Shown here piece after piece: positions 24,977 through 33,021 of a stretch of DNA of 64,000 nt. The notes under the pieces were generated by a model. It had not been told where the DNA came from and ran no database searches. It saw nothing but the letters and a program-made list of their open reading frames with translations. Made by a program: the position numbers and the translations under genes. Position 1 is the first letter of the stretch; each line of letters begins with the position of its first letter. Source of the stretch: DATGZH01 sp035297265 (GTDB lineage: Bacteria > Actinomycetota > Acidimicrobiia > Acidimicrobiales > RAAP-2); contig DATGZH010000024.1 of assembly GCA_035297265.1 (NCBI GenBank), positions 13,145 to 77,144 of the forward strand, in the 5' to 3' direction.

Positions 24977-27282
24977 GCCGTCGCCCCATGCGCCGCGGCC
25001 GGGCTGGGATCCGTTGGGCGCTCACCGCGTCGGCCACGGTCCTCTTGGCGGCGCTCGTGACGGTCCCGACCTCGGCCGGCGCCATCGTGGCGGCGAACGG
25101 CGGCAACGCGCCGAAGTGCCCGACGAACTGGTACTGCACCTCGATCCCGTGCCCGCAGGGCCCCTGTCCCGAGGTCCAGGTGGGCCCCGACGTCGACGTC
25201 GGTCAGAACCAGTGGCTCTACGTCAACCTCTACCACTTCCCTGCGAATGGAGCAGATGAAGCCGTCATCTACTACTGCTCGGACCAGACGTCCCTACCCG
25301 CCCCACCACTGTGCTTCACGCCGGCGACACCGCAAGGTGTCCCACCCAGCGCCGTCCTCTCGCACGAGCCCGTCACCGTCCAGCCCTTCAGCAACGGCAC
25401 CTCCTCGCTCAGCTTCCAGGTGGCCGAGGTGGGCACCCTCGATCCACCCCTCTGGGGCCAGCACATCATCTCCGGCGGATTCGACCCGAACGAGAAGTCC
25501 TTCTTCTGCGACGGGACGCAGGCTAATCCCTGCTCGATCGAGGTCTCCGACGCCGCCGATTTCGGGCAAGCCCCGTCGGTCGACAACACGGCCGTCATAC
25601 CGATCGAGTTCGCCCCGTCGAGCTCGGGCTGCCCGCAGGCGGCCGAGGTCAATACCGAGAGCGAGTTCGGCATCGACCAGCTCCTCCCCGAGGCGGCGCG
25701 ACTCTCCTGCCTCGGCCAGAACCCGGCCATCGCGGTCAACACCGCCGAGGACGGCTGGAACGCGGTCAACCAGGCGGCCCAGGGGAACGTCCAGGTCGGG
25801 TTCACGGACGACCCGGAGGCCAGCGATCAGCAGGCCCAGATCAACGGCAACCTCTCTCTCATCCCCATCGCCCTCTCAGCCAACGTCATCGGCGTGAAGG
25901 CGGTGATGCTCCACAACGGGGTCGGCTACCCGCAGCAGAGCTGGGACCTCACCCCCAACATGGTGGCCGGGCTCATCTCGTTCAACTACAGCGCCTTCGA
26001 CTCCGCCGACCTCGTGCCCTGCCCGCCGCAGAACTGTCGTCTTCCCTGCGAGAGCAAAACCGCGCCCTGCTCCTTGCTCATGCAGCTCAACGTCATACCG
26101 ATCAAGGGCAGCAAGATCCCGTTCCTCGACGAGCAGAGCTATGGGACCTACGTCCGTTCTGACCAGTCTGGGGTCACACATTCGGTCTTCCAATGGCTGT
26201 GCGCCGCGCCCAACCAGCCGGTCACCATCCCCTACACGGGACAGACGGTCGCCGAGTCCATGACCGGCGAGCAGGAGCTCATGACCGGACTCAAGGCCTA
26301 CGGCTACAAGGGGACCACCTGCCCGTCGGGGGCGGACCAGTTCCCGAAGCTGACGATCAGTCAGACGACCCAGTGGTCGGCCGACGCTCAACCGAACCAA
26401 CAGGCCAACAAGCTCGACGGCGCGACGGGCTACGTCCCGCCGCCGGGCTTCTCCGACTCGCAGGTCGCCGGCTTCGCCACCATGAACTGGGCGGAGTCCG
26501 AGTACTACGGGCTCAGCACGGCCAACCTCCAGAACGCCGCGGGAGCCTTCGTGGCGCCCTCGGCCACGTCGCTCGACGCGGCGCTGGCCGATGCCAAGGT
26601 CAACCCGGACGGTTCGTACGTCTTCAACTACGACGACACGAGCGACCCGAACGCCTACCCGCTGCCCGACCTCATCTACGCCGCCGTCCCGACGGCGCCG
26701 ATGCCGGCCGGTCAGGCCACCCAGGTCACCGACCTCCTCGATCAGATCCTCAACCTGACCGGTGGCACGGAGAGCGCCGATCTCCCGCAGGGCTTCGTGC
26801 CCCTGCCGAGCTCGGTGTACCAGCAGGCCCTGAAGGACGTGACCGCTGACGTCCACGTCCAGCCGGCCACCACCCCGACCACGACACCGACGACATCGAC
26901 GCCGTCGGCCGTGACCAGCTACCCCCCGTCGAGTGGCGCCCCCCAGACCTTCGTGGCCCCGCGGACCGTGACCGTCCAGGGGACCCGGACGGTGATCCCG
27001 ACGACGAAGGCCGGTCCGGTCGCCGCCAAGGGGGCCGCGAGCGGTCCCGTGCCGCCGCCGTTCGCCCTCGCCTCGAGCAGCACACGGCTGTTTGTGCCCT
27101 TGGCCATGGTGGTGGCGCCCATCCTCCTCCTCCTGGGCCTCCTCCTCTTGCTCTCCGAACCGGCGCGGCGCCGCACGGCCCAGGCGGCCGGCAAGGTCGG
27201 CCGCGGCGTCGGGAGCGCAGGCACCGCGGTCTCGTCGGGGGCGCATTCGGTGCGGCACTGGTTCGGCTCGGGAGGACCCTGA
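24973..27282 (+). CDS. Large PstS-like secreted protein with C-terminal membrane anchor
   Basis: 769 residues from the GTG overlapping the pstS stop; longer upstream starts lie inside pstS. A signal peptide ends near TSAGAIV, then a Cys-rich stretch (CPTNWYCTSIPCPQGPC). The middle has PBP-like segments (NVQVGFTDDPEA, LSANVIGVKAV, WDLTPNMVAGLISF) that parallel the PstS pattern in which the domain follows LT..M..GIFSG, but it is much longer and adds another cysteine cluster near residues 350-370. A Thr/Pro linker, one membrane helix (about 712-734) and a basic tail finish it. No enzyme motif. It is probably an extracytoplasmic ligand-binding or surface protein working with the Pst importer; the ligand is unknown. 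Confidence 0.7.
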   Translation: MSRRPMRRGRAGIRWALTASATVLLAALVTVPTSAGAIVAANGGNAPKCPTNWYCTSIPCPQGPCPEVQVGPDVDVGQNQWLYVNLYHFPANGADEAVIYYCSDQTSLPAPPLCFTPATPQGVPPSAVLSHEPVTVQPFSNGTSSLSFQVAEVGTLDPPLWGQHIISGGFDPNEKSFFCDGTQANPCSIEVSDAADFGQAPSVDNTAVIPIEFAPSSSGCPQAAEVNTESEFGIDQLLPEAARLSCLGQNPAIAVNTAEDGWNAVNQAAQGNVQVGFTDDPEASDQQAQINGNLSLIPIALSANVIGVKAVMLHNGVGYPQQSWDLTPNMVAGLISFNYSAFDSADLVPCPPQNCRLPCESKTAPCSLLMQLNVIPIKGSKIPFLDEQSYGTYVRSDQSGVTHSVFQWLCAAPNQPVTIPYTGQTVAESMTGEQELMTGLKAYGYKGTTCPSGADQFPKLTISQTTQWSADAQPNQQANKLDGATGYVPPPGFSDSQVAGFATMNWAESEYYGLSTANLQNAAGAFVAPSATSLDAALADAKVNPDGSYVFNYDDTSDPNAYPLPDLIYAAVPTAPMPAGQATQVTDLLDQILNLTGGTESADLPQGFVPLPSSVYQQALKDVTADVHVQPATTPTTTPTTSTPSAVTSYPPSSGAPQTFVAPRTVTVQGTRTVIPTTKAGPVAAKGAASGPVPPPFALASSSTRLFVPLAMVVAPILLLLGLLLLLSEPARRRTAQAAGKVGRGVGSAGTAVSSGAHSVRHWFGSGGP

Positions 27283-27283
27283 G

Positions 27284-28528
27284 GTGGCACAGACGGGCCC
27301 GCCGCTCCTGGACGAATCGATGTTCCCCCCCGAAGACGAGGGTCCCGGGAAGGGCCCATCGACGCCACCGAAGCCCCCGTCGAAGCCCGGTCGTCCTTCG
27401 AGAGCCGACCGCTGGGTCGAAGGTGGGAACCGGCCGGGCGTCGTCGTCGGGGCCTTCGAGGGCCTGGCCGCCACCGCCCGGCGGCTCTTCGAGACGCCGT
27501 TCAACTCCCGTCGGACCGGACGCTCACGCTGGCGACCGGGCTATCGCAAGGCCATCCCTTCGGCACCGGTCGAGTTCCACGTCACCGCCACCAAGGCCCG
27601 TACCTGGAAGGACCGTGGGACCAAGCTGCAGATCCAACAGGAGCGGCTGCGTCAGAGCACCAGGGCCGTCCTCCCGGCGCGGCCTGCGGACCGGGCCCCC
27701 GACACCGACCGCCGGCTCCTGCGGCTGGGACTGGCGTTCGTCACCGTCGGCGCCTGCCTCCTGCTTTTCCTCGCCTACCTCTTCGTGTTCACCGGGCTGC
27801 AGGAGCAGCGCCAGCAGCGACTGCTACTGAACACGCTCACCACGCCGGCGGGCGCCGTCGTGCTCTCGGGGAAGACGCCGCCTGAAGGCCAGCCGGCGGG
27901 GGTGCTCATGATCCCGGTGATCGGCCTCCGCCAGGTGGTGGTGGAGGGCTCGTCGGCGACGGACCTCATGAAGGGTCCGGGCATCATGATCGGGACCGCC
28001 CGCCCAGGGACGACAGGCAACGCGGTCATCGCGGGCCACCGCAGCACCGCCGGAGCGCCGTTCGGCCATCTGAACCAGGTGCGCCCCGGCGACAGGATCA
28101 CCGTGGTCACCGGGCTCGGCAAATTCCATTACGAGGTGATCACGGTCGGCACGGCACCGCAGGGCACGACGGATCCCATCTCGCCGAGCAACAAGGCCTT
28201 ACTCACGCTCGTCACCGGCAACCCGCCGGTCATCACGACCGGTCGCTACTACGTCCAGGCCAAACTCTTGGGCGCGCCGGCCACCGCGCCGGTACCGACG
28301 TCGCCACCGTCCACCACGCAGCGGGGGCTCGGCGGTGACTCCGGAGCGATCTGGCCCTCGATCCTGTGGGGGGTGACCCTCGCCGTCGCCTTGGCCGCGA
28401 CGTTCGCCGCCTACCGTCGTTGGCACAGTCGGTTGTGGACCGTCTACCTCCTCACCACGCCGATCCTGTTGGCCCTGGCGCTCATCTGGTTCCAGAGCCT
28501 GACGAGGCTCCTACCGGCCACGATGTGA
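27284..28528 (+). CDS. Sortase-like membrane protein lacking the catalytic cysteine
   Basis: 414 residues; GTG start one base after the upstream stop, with GGAGG eight bases before it. A Pro-rich cytoplasmic region of about 145 residues leads to a helix (148-170), a sortase fold, then two or three C-terminal helices. The fold matches class D/E sortases: GHRSTAGAPFGHL has the catalytic His (252), and the conserved Arg is kept (321, GRYY). The TLxTC strand reads TLVTG, so the nucleophilic Cys is Gly at residue 312 (codon GGC, 28217-28219, one base from TGC). It should not perform transpeptidation. No LPXTG-type motif appears in the adjoining anchored proteins. Perhaps a binding or scaffold protein. 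Confidence 0.8.
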   Translation: MAQTGPPLLDESMFPPEDEGPGKGPSTPPKPPSKPGRPSRADRWVEGGNRPGVVVGAFEGLAATARRLFETPFNSRRTGRSRWRPGYRKAIPSAPVEFHVTATKARTWKDRGTKLQIQQERLRQSTRAVLPARPADRAPDTDRRLLRLGLAFVTVGACLLLFLAYLFVFTGLQEQRQQRLLLNTLTTPAGAVVLSGKTPPEGQPAGVLMIPVIGLRQVVVEGSSATDLMKGPGIMIGTARPGTTGNAVIAGHRSTAGAPFGHLNQVRPGDRITVVTGLGKFHYEVITVGTAPQGTTDPISPSNKALLTLVTGNPPVITTGRYYVQAKLLGAPATAPVPTSPPSTTQRGLGGDSGAIWPSILWGVTLAVALAATFAAYRRWHSRLWTVYLLTTPILLALALIWFQSLTRLLPATM

Positions 28529-28547
28529 CTGTGAGGTGCAGTTGACG

Positions 28548-29123
28548 ATGGACAAACACCGGACGCCGCGCGCCGGGGCCAAGCGACCGACCTGGTTGGT
28601 CTTGGCGCTCGTGGTCCTGGCCTGCTCTCTGCTGGCCTCGGCCTGCGGCGGTGGTCCCAGCGCGACGTCCGATGCCGGCGGCAAGGGCACCACGACGACC
28701 AAGGCCGGCGGCACGTCGAAGAGCACGCCGCTCTCGACCGTGCCGGACCCCACCAAGCCCACGTTGCCGCCGCCGGCGCTCGGCTCGACGATCACGGTCA
28801 ACGGTCGCGCCTACCAGGTGCCGACCGAGCTCAATGGCCAGCCCATCTCGCCCACGATCTCGCTCGGTACGAACATCGTCCTCACGAAGTACGGGTTCGA
28901 GCCCTACCACCTCAACGCGTTCACTGGTTCGACCATCACGTGGACGAACCTCAGCCCGAGGCCGGTGATCATCAGCATCCTGTACGCCGATCCGAAGGTG
29001 CACTCACCGCTGATCCCGCCCGGTGGCACCTGGAGGCAGACCTACCCCGACCTCTACGACTTCGTGTACGTGACGAACACCGGTTTCTACGGCCGGGTCT
29101 CCGTCGGCGCGTACCAGACCTGA
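28548..29123 (+). CDS. Cupredoxin-like lipoprotein without copper ligands
   Basis: ATG 28548 is preceded by GAGGTG at ten bases; a GTG four codons earlier has poorer support. The N-terminus is a lipoprotein signal with LLASAC (lipid Cys 33), then a Gly/Thr linker. Residues about 78-190 follow a plastocyanin-like pattern: STITWTNL, then SPLIPPGGTW, then the last strand pair ending GFYGRVSV. Aligned on the usual H...C-x2-H-x2-M copper site, these positions are Val 140, Tyr 174, Asn 177 and Phe 180, so no copper site is present. Last gene of the Pst-type operon, 19 bp after the sortase-like gene and followed by a hairpin. Possibly a structural partner on the outer membrane face. Confidence 0.65.
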   Translation: MDKHRTPRAGAKRPTWLVLALVVLACSLLASACGGGPSATSDAGGKGTTTTKAGGTSKSTPLSTVPDPTKPTLPPPALGSTITVNGRAYQVPTELNGQPISPTISLGTNIVLTKYGFEPYHLNAFTGSTITWTNLSPRPVIISILYADPKVHSPLIPPGGTWRQTYPDLYDFVYVTNTGFYGRVSVGAYQT

Positions 29124-29130
29124 CTCGTCG

Positions 29131-29150
29131 GCCGGCCCGTTCGGGCCGGT
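29131..29150 (+). terminator. Hairpin after the Pst-type operon
   Basis: CCGGCCC and GGGCCGG (29132-29149) form a seven-pair stem with a GTTC loop eight bases after the last stop of the operon. There is no T-run, as usual for GC-rich actinobacterial terminators. Confidence 0.5.
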
Positions 29151-29289
29151 CCGGCCCCCGGGGCGGTGACGTCGGGGGCCAGCCCGGTTTGAGCGCCCTG
29201 ACCAGGGAGATTACGGGCTGGTGGCGACCCGGGTGCCGGGCCGGGCAACGGTCACCAGAGGATCATCGGCGCGTCGCATTTCAGTCGAC

Positions 29290-30879
29290 ATGCGTTCACC
29301 TTCTGGCACTACGATCCCCCCGGTGGACACGGACCCTCGCGTCCCGAGGCGGTCGGACCTCACCGGGTTGCCGGCGGTCCCCGGAGCCGTCCCGCGCTCG
29401 TTCCCGAGCGAACGTTTGTCCCGCACGTACCGTCGGCATCGCGCCGCCACGTACGACACTACGTCGTCGGCAACGCAAAGTGACGTCAAGGCAGCACCGG
29501 CTGCCACCCGCCGCCGGCCGACGGCCCCCCGCCTCGTCCTGATCGACACCCTGGCCGCGCTGCTCTCGCTGTTCGTCGGCTTCGCCATCCTCGAGGCCCT
29601 GGGCCGGACGGCCCACGTCACCGTGGCCTGGGCCCTGTGCGGCACGGCCATCGTGGTCGCCGCCCTCGCCCTCGTCGGCTCCTACCGGCCGAACGCCCTC
29701 CGGACCGTGCCGACCGGGATGCCCGTCTTCACGAACGTCATCCACGCCCTCCCGATCATGGTGTTCGGGGTGCTCGTGGCCCTTCTGGCGAGCGGCCTCG
29801 CCAACGGTCGGGTGGCGCTCCGAGTGGCGGTGGTCATCGTCCTCCCAACCGTCCTCTATGTGCCGTTGTTCCGTTCGGTGGCGAGCCGGATCGGCCGCCG
29901 GCAGTGGCGGCTGTCGCCGGCCCAGCAGGTCCTGATCGTCGGGTCCGGCGAGCTGGCCGACCGCATGGTGTCGGCCCTCTATCGCTACAACGGGATCCAC
30001 GTCATCGGCGTGGTGGACGACGACCCGCCCCCGGGCTACACGACCATCGGCAAGGTGAAGGACCTTCCCCGGCTCTGCCGTGAGCAGCACGTCGACCGTC
30101 TCATCGTCACCATGCCGACGGCGCCCGGCCTGGCGGTGACCGAGTCCCTGCACTCGCTCCTCGGGACGGTCGACATCGCCATCGTCCCCTCCTTCTACGA
30201 GCTCGTGACGTGGCGCTCGGGTTGTGAGGACGTGGCCGGGTTGCCCCTCGTGCCCCTGCAGCCGGCCCAGCACGGCGTGGCCCGCTTGGCCAAGCGAGCC
30301 ATGGACCTCGTGGTGGCCACCCTGGCCCTCCTGGTCACGGCGCCGATCTGGATGGCGGCGGCGGTGGCCGTCAAGGCGACGTCACCCGGCCCCGTCCTCT
30401 TCCGCCAGGACCGGGCCGGTCGGGACACGAGGCCCTTCCGGATCTTCAAGTTCCGCACGATGTACGTCGACGCCGAGGAGCGCAAGGCCGAGCTGCTGGC
30501 CCACAAGGACACCGACGGTGCCATCTTCAAGATGGCGGTCGACCCTCGGGTCACGCCGGTCGGCCGTTTCCTGCGACGTTTCAGCATCGACGAGCTGCCC
30601 CAGCTGTTGAACGTGCTCGCCGGGCAGATGTCCCTCGTCGGCCCCCGCCCGTTCCCGCTGGACGAGGCCGAGGCCCTCACGTCGGGCAACGCCGCCGCCC
30701 GCTTCGAGGTCCTGCCGGGCATGACCGGGGTCTGGCAGGTGAGCGGCCGGAGCGACCTCACCTGGGACGACCTCTGCCGGCTCGATGCCATCTATGTCCG
30801 CTCGTGGTCGATCTGGTGGGACATCCGGATCCTGCTCAAGACCCCGTGGGTGGCGCTCCGGCGCCAGGGCGCCTACTGA
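29290..30879 (+). CDS. Exopolysaccharide polyprenyl glycosylphosphotransferase
   Basis: Initiating enzyme that moves a sugar-1-phosphate from a nucleotide sugar to a polyprenyl phosphate. Four N-terminal helices (first near RLVLIDTLAALL) are followed by a Rossmann-like CoA_binding_3-type region (VLIVGSGELADRM) and the C-terminal sugar-transferase domain: KRAMDLVVATLAL, SPGPVLFRQDRAGR, FKFRTMYVDAE, DELPQLLNV and SLVGPRPFPLDE, all diagnostic of the WcaJ/CpsE family. The start is uncertain: ATG 29290 is used, giving 529 residues, but GTG 29221 and GTG 29323 are alternatives and none has a good ribosome binding site. Codons before 29323 look poorly adapted. The likely first step for glycans built by the surrounding GTs. 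Confidence 0.9.
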   Translation: MRSPSGTTIPPVDTDPRVPRRSDLTGLPAVPGAVPRSFPSERLSRTYRRHRAATYDTTSSATQSDVKAAPAATRRRPTAPRLVLIDTLAALLSLFVGFAILEALGRTAHVTVAWALCGTAIVVAALALVGSYRPNALRTVPTGMPVFTNVIHALPIMVFGVLVALLASGLANGRVALRVAVVIVLPTVLYVPLFRSVASRIGRRQWRLSPAQQVLIVGSGELADRMVSALYRYNGIHVIGVVDDDPPPGYTTIGKVKDLPRLCREQHVDRLIVTMPTAPGLAVTESLHSLLGTVDIAIVPSFYELVTWRSGCEDVAGLPLVPLQPAQHGVARLAKRAMDLVVATLALLVTAPIWMAAAVAVKATSPGPVLFRQDRAGRDTRPFRIFKFRTMYVDAEERKAELLAHKDTDGAIFKMAVDPRVTPVGRFLRRFSIDELPQLLNVLAGQMSLVGPRPFPLDEAEALTSGNAAARFEVLPGMTGVWQVSGRSDLTWDDLCRLDAIYVRSWSIWWDIRILLKTPWVALRRQGAY

Positions 30880-30903
30880 AAGCGCGGTCAATCGGCCCGC
30901 TGG

Positions 30904-31548
30904 TCAGACCGCCTCGACGCCCAGTTGTTGCAGGAGGATGCGGACCCGACCCTCGAGGTCGTCTCTGATCGAGCGAACGACCGGCAGCGTCTGCCCGGCG
31001 GGGTCTGCGACCTGCCAGTCCTCGTAGTGCTTCCCGGGGACGAGCGGGCATGCATCACCGCACCCCATCGTGACGACGACGTCGGCGGCCGCAAGGACCT
31101 CGTCGGTCCAGGGTTTGGGGAAGCCATCCGAGATGTCGATGCCGACTTCGGCCATCGCCTCGACGGCGACCCGGTTGACCTCGCTCTCGGGCTCAGAACC
31201 ACCGGACCATCCGACCGCGTGGCCACCCCCCAGATGAGCGAACCACCCAAGCGCCATCTGCGAACGCCCGGCGTTGTGGGTGCAGAGAAAGAGGACCGAG
31301 GGAAGGCGCTTAGGTGAGCGATCCTCGGAGTGCACGAGAGCGCGGAGGCGCTCCTTGGCGAACCGCTCGGCGCCGAGAACGAGCCAGTCGGTCACCGTGG
31401 CGGTCTCGGCCAGTTTGAAGTAGCTGTCGACGACGAGCGCCTCGATGGTCTCCTGACCGAAGACCCCCTCGTATCGGGCGTGCAGGTCCCGGGCCGCCGA
31501 CTCGAGCGCCATGCGCCGCCCGCTCGGGATCCCCTCGGTCTCGATCAT
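30904..31548 (-). CDS. arsC: Arsenate reductase ArsC, mycothiol-type, with N-terminal helical domain
   Basis: Start at ATG 31548 with GGGGAGG five bases upstream; the longer frame adds a non-conserved leader. Residues about 10-75 form a helical region seen in some actinobacterial ArsC proteins, followed by the low-molecular-weight phosphatase fold with CTHNAGRS (Cys 89, the arsenate-attacking loop) and later MGCGDACP and LPVVRSIRDDL. This matches the arsenate-mycothiol transferase group (C. glutamicum ArsC1/ArsC2) rather than the thioredoxin-linked enzymes, although a Cys pair in GCGDAC leaves some doubt. It would make arsenite for export. Last gene of the leftward ars operon, converging on the glycosylphosphotransferase 24 bp away. 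Confidence 0.88.
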   Translation of the reverse strand: MIETEGIPSGRRMALESAARDLHARYEGVFGQETIEALVVDSYFKLAETATVTDWLVLGAERFAKERLRALVHSEDRSPKRLPSVLFLCTHNAGRSQMALGWFAHLGGGHAVGWSGGSEPESEVNRVAVEAMAEVGIDISDGFPKPWTDEVLAAADVVVTMGCGDACPLVPGKHYEDWQVADPAGQTLPVVRSIRDDLEGRVRILLQQLGVEAV

Positions 31549-31592
31549 GGTCCTCCCCTTTTGCTGCTCTCGGCCCTGGTCGGGGCCGCCGA

Positions 31593-32993
31593 TCACCTCG
31601 TAGCCAGGCCCCCTTGGTTCGTCGCCTCCCGCACCCACGCCTGTGCGCCGCCTTGGACCACGTCCCAGGGGCTCCCGAGCGGAGGGGTGTAGGAGAGGTC
31701 GAGGTCGCTCACCTGATCGACGGAAAGCTCCGAGAAGATCGCTGCCGCCGCGACGTCGATGCGCTTCGCCACCTCGGCGTGGCGGTGGCCGAAGAGCTGG
31801 ACGCCGAGGAGCCTGCCGGTCCTACCGTCGCCCGTGTAGCGGACCCGGATCCGGTGGCTGCCCGGGTAGTAGGCCTTGTGGTCGTCTCCCTCGAACTCGA
31901 CGCTCAGCGGGTCGAAGCCGGCCGCCTTGGCCTCGTGATCGCGCAGCCCGGTCCGAGACGCCACCATGTCGAAGACCTTCACGACCTGGGTCCCGAGGCT
32001 GCCGGCGAACACCCGGTCCCCGCCGAGCGCGTTCTCACCGGCGACCCGGCCCTGCTTGTGGGCGGTCGTGCCGAGCGGGAGGTAGGTGTGGCCGAGGAGC
32101 CGGTGATAGGTCACGACGCAGTCGCCCGCGGCGAAGACGTCGGGCAGGTTGGTGCGCATTTCTTGGTCGACCGCGATGGCGCCTTTGAACCCGAGCTCTG
32201 CCCCCGCGGCGGCCGCGAGCTCGGTGTCGGGCCGTACGCCCACCACCACGAGGACCATGTCCGCTTGGCAGACCACCTCGGTGCCGTCGGCGGTCGTGGC
32301 GGTCACCTCCAGCCCCCCGTCGCTCCGCCGGGCGATCCGCCGCACTGTGGTCCTGGTCCGCACGTCGACGCCGTGCTCCGCGAGTTGGGCGTGGACGAGC
32401 GCGCCGAGCTCGGGGTCGACGGTCGGGAGGACCTCGTCGAGCTGCTCCATCTGGGTGACGACGAGCCCCCGGGCGACGAGGGCCTCGGCCATCTCGAGGC
32501 CGATGTAGCCGGCCCCCACGATCACTGCGCGCGTGGGCGCGCGCTCTTCGAGAGTGCGCATCACCGCGAAGGTGTCGCCCATCGAGTGCAGCAGGTGGAC
32601 GCCGTCCTTCTCGCCGAGCGCGTCGGGCTCGAGGCCCTCGATGGGCGGGCGCACCGGGACCGCGCCTGTCCCCACGACGAGCGCATCGTAGGCGAGGAGG
32701 GCCTCGCCCTCGGGTCCCTCGACCGCCAGCTTGTGGGCCTGTGGGTCGATACGCGTCGCCACGGTGTCCAATCGCAGCGCCATGCCCGTCGCCTCGAGGT
32801 CCGCCACCGTGCGATGTGCGAGGTTGCGCCAGTGGGTGACCTCGCCCGAGACGTAGTAGGGGATGCCACAGATCGAGAAGTTGGGGTAGGCGTCGGCCAC
32901 CACCACGGTGACCTCGGTCGCCGGGTCGATCTCTCTGGCCCGGAGGGCCGCGGAGATGCCGGCGTCGCTCCCGCCGATCGCGATCAGGTGCAT
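31593..32993 (-). CDS. FAD-dependent pyridine nucleotide-disulfide oxidoreductase in the ars operon
   Basis: 466 residues. N-terminal FAD motif (IGGSDAGISAALRAR), a redox Cys 42 in FSICGIPYYVSG as in CoA-disulfide reductases and NADH oxidases, the NAD(P) motif VIVGAGYIGLEMAE, and the second FAD contact DVFAAGDCV, followed by the dimerisation domain. The single-Cys active site suggests work on a low-molecular-weight thiol disulfide or persulfide. Its place between arsC and the aquaporin gene suggests recycling mycothiol or another thiol used in arsenate reduction, which is inference. AAGGA lies eight bases before the ATG. A paralogue with a rhodanese domain is at 60.8 kb. Confidence 0.85.
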   Translation of the reverse strand: MHLIAIGGSDAGISAALRAREIDPATEVTVVVADAYPNFSICGIPYYVSGEVTHWRNLAHRTVADLEATGMALRLDTVATRIDPQAHKLAVEGPEGEALLAYDALVVGTGAVPVRPPIEGLEPDALGEKDGVHLLHSMGDTFAVMRTLEERAPTRAVIVGAGYIGLEMAEALVARGLVVTQMEQLDEVLPTVDPELGALVHAQLAEHGVDVRTRTTVRRIARRSDGGLEVTATTADGTEVVCQADMVLVVVGVRPDTELAAAAGAELGFKGAIAVDQEMRTNLPDVFAAGDCVVTYHRLLGHTYLPLGTTAHKQGRVAGENALGGDRVFAGSLGTQVVKVFDMVASRTGLRDHEAKAAGFDPLSVEFEGDDHKAYYPGSHRIRVRYTGDGRTGRLLGVQLFGHRHAEVAKRIDVAAAAIFSELSVDQVSDLDLSYTPPLGSPWDVVQGGAQAWVREATNQGGLATR

Positions 32994-33021
32994 TGAGGAT
33001 CCTTTCTGATCGCCCGGGCGC

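Noticed and set aside
29221..29289. Longer start of the glycosylphosphotransferase gene
   Set aside because: GTG 29221 has GGGAG too far upstream and the following codons are unlike the rest of the gene, so ATG 29290 is used, with doubt.
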